A DNA stretch of 64,000 nt from Isoetes taiwanensis. Lineage: Eukaryota > Streptophyta > Lycopodiopsida > Isoetales > Isoetaceae. This document shows, one piece after another, positions 58,095 to 64,000 of this stretch. The stretch lies in contig JAJEKV010000225.1 in NCBI GenBank assembly GCA_021234155.1, forward strand, positions 190,001 to 254,000, written 5' to 3'. The translations under genes were made by a program, and so were the position numbers. The stretch's first letter is position 1. Each line of letters opens with the position of its first letter. The notes below the pieces were generated by a model. It saw nothing but the letters and a program-made list of their open reading frames with translations. It had not been told where the DNA came from and ran no database searches.

Positions 58095-58575
58095 CTTCTT
58101 CCCTCTCTTCATGCAATTTGAATGGTCTGTGCAAGCCTGTCTAGAATGTCATTGCTGATGCTTTTGCATTGCCCCCCTTCGGAGTTCTCTAGACGTGGAT
58201 GCTCCTGAGTAACAATTTTGAAGAAATCTTTCCTAATTTCGTGGATAATCCATGGACAGTATTCACATATTCAAGGACTTTGTGTAGACGTTGGCTCTGG
58301 CAATCTGCTCAAAAGTTAGTTGCTACAATAGAATAGTCTTAAAGCACAAACCATATTACTTAAAATGTCAAAGCAGGTAGGCACCTTGTCTTTCATGAGA
58401 ACTTGGAGCTGAACTTTGTATTTTTCAAGTCTTCTACAAGATAAATCATGTTCACTTGATTTCTGATACAGCTTTTCATCATAGAATTCTGGGGCATCAG
58501 AGATTTCGCTAGAAGTCTTCTAAATTTGAGATTCAACATCTCTGGTGGGGCTGTATTTCACTGGCATTCTCAATC
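58095..58575 (-). pseudogene. MAP65 microtubule-bundling protein, middle fragment (opposite strand)
   Basis: On the minus strand, an exon from about 58575 to 58385 reads RDVESQI, a stop, KTSSEISDAPEFYDEKL and HDLSCRRLEKYKVQLQVLMK followed by DK. A GTGCCT...TTGCCAG intron of 88 bp (58297-58384) separates it from SQRLHKVLEYVNTVHGLSTK starting at 58296. After a one-base shift it continues DFFKIVTQEHPRLENSEGGQ and CKSISNDILDRLAQTIQ. These fit the MAP65 dimerisation/rod region (DLSL.KLEEYQ.QLQ.LQKEKSDRL.KVLEFV.TVH.L, then KSISNETLDRLAKTVQ). An intron is retained, so this is not a processed copy. The stop and frameshift make it a pseudogene. It ends where the plus-strand N-terminal fragment ends, tail to tail. 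Confidence 0.82.
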
Positions 58576-59159
58576 TATTACTTTTTATCTCTTCATTTAT
58601 GTTGTAAGACCTCTGATACACTTTGCATCTTATGCATTTCATAAAGGTTGAGACTAGATTGAAGGTAGATTAAAGGAGAAATTTGTTTCTTACATCAAGC
58701 TCTGCTTCAAAACCAGCAAGAATAATGCAAGGTGCATTTATTTCACTCTTCCGATGTCTGCTTGCTCTGCTTGCCCATAGCGATCCATTTTGATTCATGC
58801 TGTAATTATTGCGTTCCACGAATTAACATCATGCTAAGTCATTTCCGTAAAGACCTGCATGCATCCTCATAGGAAAAGCAGAAGAAAGTGAACTCTGATT
58901 CTAAATGTCTGAATATCATAAAAATGTTGGACATCTTTTGCATTTATAACCATGGTGTCCGTATGGTGCAAATGTTACAGTCCATGAATCAAGTCTTGGT
59001 TGTGCATGTGGCCAAAAGGCCTCTTATCTCTTCTAGACTGCTGCATTTTGTATGCGGATCAAAGCATTTCCCATAATGGAGTTAAGATTTTTATAGAATC
59101 TTCATATATGACATAGTTATTGATATGTGTTTGGAGACTTGCAGGTTATGTAAATATCA

Positions 59160-59280
59160 TATCGCGGAGGGGTGCAACATTTCGATTAAGAACAAGTTAC
59201 AGAAGGGTGCAACATTTTGATTAGGAACAAGTTACGGAAGGGTGCTGCATTTTGATTAGGAACAAGTTACTCAAGGGTGA
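59160..59280. repeat. three-copy tandem repeat, about 38 bp
   Basis: GGGTGCAACATTTCGATTAA GAACAAGTTACAGAA is repeated as GGGTGCAACATTTTGATTAG GAACAAGTTACGGAA and GGGTGCTGCATTTTGATTAG GAACAAGTTACTCAA. Confidence 0.92.
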
Positions 59281-60065
59281 GTCTTAATTGCTGTGTGGTT
59301 ATGTAGTTTTTGACGGTGTATCCTTTGTTCTTGGCTTTGCATACAGAAAGGTTACTAATGTTCATGATTTTCTCATTGCAGTTTATGAATGCTTTTCTCA
59401 GATTCTGAAAATTCAACTGCCCGTTGAATCAGGTTCTGAAAAACTAGAAATATACCTGCAAAAATGGTGAGGGCACAAGGATTATATGCTGGCGAAAATA
59501 TAGGGATCGATTTAAGACAAAGAAGCTGAACTTTGTGCAAGGATGGACTGTTAGTCAAAGAGTTGGATTACTCAGAACTATAAGGCATAGTACATCCCAT
59601 CCCCACAACATCACACATTTTTGCCAGCTTGAAATCCAAGTCAGACCAAATGGTTGCTCTCATTGTAAACGCCAAGTATGGCCAAATAGATAGATGCTAT
59701 CAGTTGTTTAAAAACTTGATAATTATACGGTTACATGAACGTTGCAATTTCTTTGCTCTTGAATTTCTATGCTTTAAAATATTCAACAATAGATTGTGCT
59801 ACATAACACGGAGAAGAATACTTAAAAACATATGTTTGAAGGCATTGCATTTCTGCTGAGATAAGTGCTAAAGTCAATGTCAATAACACAAACAACGTCA
59901 AACAATAAGAAGAACATGAAATATGACTGAGATGTGACTTGCCATGTAATGTTTCCTTTTGTGGCTTCCTTATGCTCTTCATATAAAGAAAGGATTCATT
60001 TACAAGTTTCAAATCATTTATAGGTTTCCAAATAATTCCCATGTTTCTAAACAATCCCCAGCAAT

Positions 60066-60165
60066 GTTGGGCACTATTACTAGTGCATTATATAATTTAA
60101 AAGAATATGACAGTTGGCACTATTTCTAATGCATTATATAAAATTAAAAGAATATGACAATTGTT
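60066..60165. repeat. two-copy tandem repeat, about 48 bp
   Basis: TGGGCACTATTACTAGTGCA ... TTTAAAAGAATATGACAGT is followed by TTGGCACTATTTCTAATGCA ... ATTAAAAGAATATGACAAT. Confidence 0.9.
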
Positions 60166-61199
60166 TATTACATACAAATTGACGACGTAACATGCAAATT
60201 TTAAACAAACAAATGGATGAAGAAAAGTATGGCGAAATATAGACAAATAAAGAAATGGAGAACGGTAACAAAGGATGACGACCTGGATGCCCTGTTTTGA
60301 TGGTATGCTTCACGCAAAAGGCGATGTACCTCTAAGAGTATTACAAATATGTTAGACTAGAAAAATATTAGCTATTTCTTGAACATTTTGGTGCTAATCA
60401 ATCAAACCCTTTGAATAATTGTTCCTATAACCAATTGCCTCCTTTTAAATTTTTTGGCATGCAACGTTTAAAAGCTATGAAGGTGCAAGCCCTAGAGTGT
60501 AGCACTTTCATCTCGCTCAAAATAACTAATTGATATCTAACCCACCCAGGCATTGATTTACTATCTTAGATGTTGACACCTTCGTTTTTTAAAATGTGAT
60601 CACATATTAACACCTTCATTTCTAAAAAATATAACCAATTTTTTTAAACCAACAACAAGGACATATGAAAATAAAAGAAAATGATGAATTAACTTATATT
60701 TTCCTCTTTACCGACTGGCTTTTTTAAGCATAGGGATATCAGAGAAGAGAAATGTTCGCTGCGGCGTAATTTACTTAACATTTTCATGTGATGAAGCCAG
60801 ATTTTCGTGGATATTAGGAATGTGATTGCTCTAGAAAGTTTTGCCAAATACCTTAGAAACATGATCAATCTGCAATTACATATGAAAAAAACACTACCTG
60901 CTGGTGAGCCGAGCTTCTCCATTGCCATCGGCATGGAAATCCACAGCAATACATTACATACTTGGAAGAAAAAAAGGCAATATCTTGCATACTCGAAGCA
61001 TGAGCAAGGAGCGAACATTCGAGGGCAGCTGCCTAAGGGGCTGTTATTGGAAATATTAGGTCTAGCAATGTCATGAGCAATGGCATGGAATAGCGTTGCT
61101 TGGACATTTTTGCTGGGATAATCTTTTCGACAGGAAAAACACAAGGAGTCCCCCGTTTTGAAGCTCAAGTTTGATGAGCAAGTTTTGATTCAGTATGAC

Positions 61200-63250
61200 A
61201 TGGGGACACGTGGGCGATGGCCTTGTGCCGTGGAAGCTATGGGATCAACGTTGTTTGCTTCGACTTCAAATGCTTATATTAATCAGGTTCAAAGAATTTC
61301 CTTTTTGTTTTTTCTTTGTCATTGTTTTTCTGCTGTTAAACTTGCTTCTTTATAACCATGCCAGCCTAGTTCAACACTCTCCACAACAGCTGTTAAAGAT
61401 TCTTTCAGGTAGAAGATATAAAGAACAACTTTTTCCATATGTTTTTTTTTTATGAAGATTGCACTTAACGTACGTTATGTTGCAGTTCTTTAAAATCTTT
61501 GGGTGAGTCTGGAAATCTGGAAAATGCAATTCAAGCTGCAGAGTTTATGCAACATCGGGGGATATCCATTTCTAGAGAGCACGCTTACTGTCTGGTAAGG
61601 GAATCTGAGAAACTGCAAAACCTCGATTATGGAATGAGAATAGAATCCTTGATGGCCAATAATGGTCTAGGTTCAATTGCTGCATTGGCGGATCATCTTA
61701 TTCGCCTTTTTACCTCGTGTGAAGATTTGGTCAAAGCAAACAGATCATTTGAAAATGTTCAAAGGCCATCCGAATATTCATGGACTGCAATTATTACAGC
61801 CAATGCTAAGCTTGGACAAGCTGAGATGGCCCTTATGTTATATGATGGAATGCTGAGATCAGGCATAAGGTCTAGCAAATATGTCTATACTGTGGTGCTG
61901 CAGGCATGCACAGCTGGATTAAACTTGCATCAGGGGAGTTGCATTCATCACCATGTTATCGAAAGTGGACTTGAAGCTGATGTTTACTTGGGAAGTACAC
62001 TTGTGGACATGTATGCCAAATGTGGGAATTTAGATATTGCATGTAAGGTATTTAACCAAATGCAAAATCGAAATGTGGTGTCATGGAATGCAATGGTTAC
62101 TGGATATGCTTTGCACAACCAATGTTGTCTCGCACTAGAATGCTTTGACAACATGCTGGAGCTGGGGGTAAAACCAGACCAAACCACATTTTTGGGAACC
62201 CTGAAAGCATGTAACGGGATTGGAGAAATAGAACAAGGTAGATATATGCATGAACAAATAACTACTAATTCTCTCCAATCCGATGTCTTTGTGGGGAGTG
62301 CACTTCTGGATATGTATGCTAAATGTGGGAGCTTAAGTGAGGCATGCAATGTCTTTGAGAGCATGCCAACCCACAATGTCGTATCCTGGGGTGCAATGAT
62401 TGCTGCACATGCTCAGCATGGTGAAGGCTTTCGTGCCTTAGAATGCTTTCATGGCATGCAGCAGCAAGGAATTACACCAAATGCCATTACATTTTTGAGC
62501 GTCTTGAAAGCATGTGGAACAATTGGAGCCATAGATCAGGGCAGACAGATTCACAAACAATTAACATTTTGTGGGTCTTCATTTGATGTGATGATTGGAA
62601 GTGCTCTTGTAGATATGTATGCAAAATGTGGCAGTTTAGAAGAGGCACACAAAATTTTAGTCAACTTGGCAGAACGAAATGTGGTATCGTGGAATTCAAT
62701 GATGGCTAGACATGCTCATTCTGGCAATCTTGATTCAGTGATGCAATGTTTTAAGGACATGCTACATGAAGGTATTAAGCCAGACAGTATAACTTTCACA
62801 AGTATCCTTGCAGCTTGCAGTCATAAAGGGCTCGTGGATGAAGGGTGCATGCACATCAAAGAAATGAGACAAGATTATGGTATTCTGCCAGATGCTTCTC
62901 ATCTTAATTGCCTTGCTGATCTTCTAAGTCGTGCTGGATATCTAAATGAGGCAAAGCATTTACTTCAGACAAGTTTGCCGCGTATTGTAGGGTGGACAAC
63001 TTTGCTCAGTGCCTGCAGAACTTATGGTAATGTGCGACTAGGGAGGGAGATCTTTGATAGTGTATTTCAATTCGATCCTTATAATGCCAGTGGTTATGTT
63101 CTTATGTCAGGTATCTATAACGACTCTTGCATGTGGAATGAAGCTGCAGAAATAGAGGGTCTTAGGCAATGCACAGGGGCATGGAAAAAGCCCGCCAAGG
63201 CATGGATTGAGATTAACAAGATAATACATGAGTTTGTTGTAGGAGATTAG
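61200..63250 (+). CDS. PLS-class PPR protein ending at the E/E+ region, probably three exons
   Basis: The main exon (61486-63250) is one open frame with at least four PLS triplets, each with the marks YAKCG, VVSWNAM and A..CF..M, then an E motif (IVGWTTLLSACRTYGNVRLG) and an E+ start (KPAKAWIEINKIIHEFVVGD). There is no ATG until the repeats begin. GT-AG pairs allow two short leader exons, 61200-61286 (ATG GGG ACA) and 61365-61408. Joined to the main exon they give a 631-residue product in frame. The leader is rich in Ser, Thr and Ala, which suits an organelle transit peptide, an inference. Proteins of this class bind organelle RNA base by base and guide C-to-U editing. The frame stops with TAG directly after VVGD, where relatives go on with HP and a DYW domain; NHPQSKF follows the stop in frame. 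It may be a recent truncation or a genuine E+ type protein. Confidence 0.82.
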
Positions 63251-64000
63251 AATCATCCTCAAAGCAAATTTATAGCTGTTAGAATAGTACAATGATATAT
63301 GTTGGACATGTTAAGAACTTATGTGTAACTTAATGTTGTACCCCATGGGACATTTCGTATTAGCCCATGGGCCTCCTTACTTTTACCCTTGTCTCTATTT
63401 GCCACCCAACATGAGGAGGTGGCACTATATGTACCATCTTGTGAGTTCGCGTAATACACAAGTTTCTTGCTCCTCCTTTGTTGCATGTTGCGTCTCCTCC
63501 TCTCTCCATTGTGTTTTGCTAATCAGACCACCTCCTTCATTTTGTTTTGTTAAAGAACTTGAAGATTAGAGGAGAGTTGCAGAGATGAATTGGTCGGGCA
63601 GGAAATGCACAAGGTACAAATGAATTTTATGCTGATGAGACACAATCCAGAAATCTCATTCAAAAATCTTTCTATCAAAGTAGAAATCACCTAAAAAGGA
63701 TCCCTGGTCACTGAGATTATGATGTTTCAAGATTGGACCAACAAAACTACCTAGAAATTAAACATCAAAATAAAAAGGAGCCCTAGACAACAGAAGATTT
63801 GGTGAAGCTTTTAAACAAAAGAGTCTTGTCTAAAGGGATTTCCTTCAATGCAACTGCCATGGTAAAAACTTATGATAAGTATAAATCTCCAGATCAGGTT
63901 CAGTTCGAAAAGGTCTGTTTGGTTAAACAGGAAGAGTGCTCAACAAACAACTGTATCTCTACCTCCTAGTACAATGCCTGACGGGAAAGAGGACTTCTTC
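63251..64000. other. 3' flank, no recognised gene
   Basis: The 3' UTR of the PPR gene is followed by a segment starting TGTTGTACCCCATGGGACAT (63333) with CCCATGGG twice and pyrimidine-rich sequence to about 63540. This resembles the style of a solo copia LTR, but no matching copy, primer site or target duplication is in the window. From 63786 a plus-strand trace EDLVKLLNKRVLSKGISFNA looks coding but runs into stops. It may be an exon that continues beyond the window. Confidence 0.35.

Larger units (their letters stand above)
58576..61199. other. mostly non-coding spacer
   Basis: Two tandem repeats are listed separately. Short frames at 59288-59470 and 59629-59859 (+) and a 159-residue minus frame at 60689-61168 have no recognised family. 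I see no further MAP65 exons. Confidence 0.5.

Noticed and set aside
60689-61168. 159-residue minus-strand frame
   Set aside because: No family match and low-complexity hydrophobic reading. It borders the PPR leader on the opposite strand and is better explained as chance.
63333-63540. Solo copia LTR after the PPR gene
   Set aside because: A TGTTG start and a pyrimidine-rich body are suggestive, but no second copy, primer-binding site or target duplication could be shown.

Overview
The window looks like nuclear DNA of a land plant, most likely a fern or another seed-free vascular plant. Three things suggest this: a spliced seven-exon gene of a plant-conserved family, intact and decayed PLS-type pentatricopeptide (PPR) genes whose wording resembles fern PPR proteins, and a background of retrotransposon, Helitron and Mutator-like debris. 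The fern assignment is an inference. Gene density is very low. Only two genes look intact: a DUF167 (UPF0235) family gene at 35486-37612 (+) and a PPR gene at 61200-63250 (+).

Region by region. 1-8 kb holds three AT-rich minus-strand fragments of one non-LTR retrotransposon (LINE) family, a broken unknown gene at 1.2-2.2 kb and two dispersed repeats (called S and R here). 8-14 kb is mostly empty, with a CTG/TTG microsatellite, a third R copy and a Ty3/gypsy Gag-Pro relic. 14.3-17.9 kb is a GC-rich, frame-broken but nearly full-length LINE of the same family. 18-22 kb is non-coding except for two short A-tailed retroposons with target-site duplications, one of them inserted in a decayed coiled-coil gene. 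22.2-25.9 kb is a Ty3/gypsy chromovirus 3' half (RNase H, integrase, chromodomain, tandem repeats, putative 3' LTR). 26.1-26.7 kb is the C-terminal end of a Mutator-like transposase. 28.8-33.5 kb carries decayed PPR genes, with repeat S upstream of one and repeat R inside it. 34.5-35.4 kb is a 0.9-kb element with terminal inverted repeats, just upstream of the DUF167 gene.

37.6-38.4 kb has three separate short tandem duplications, one copying the last exon of the DUF167 gene. 38.4-41.7 kb is a minus-strand LINE of the main family, 42.0-43.0 kb a fragment of a different, L1-type LINE, and 44.5-46.6 kb a decayed Helitron helicase. 47.1-54.5 kb is a strongly T-rich, repeat-filled and largely non-coding block made of a 6.3-kb and a 1.05-kb unit that share both ends. 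57.9-58.6 kb holds a MAP65 microtubule-bundling pseudogene whose two parts lie on opposite strands, so it has been inverted internally. The window ends with the PPR gene, whose reading frame stops exactly where the family's E+/DYW region begins.

The genes do not form a pathway. The DUF167 gene is probably housekeeping and the PPR gene probably serves organelle RNA. The rest records repeated retroposition, tandem duplication and decay. Ends given for decayed elements are approximate because they were read by eye from translations.
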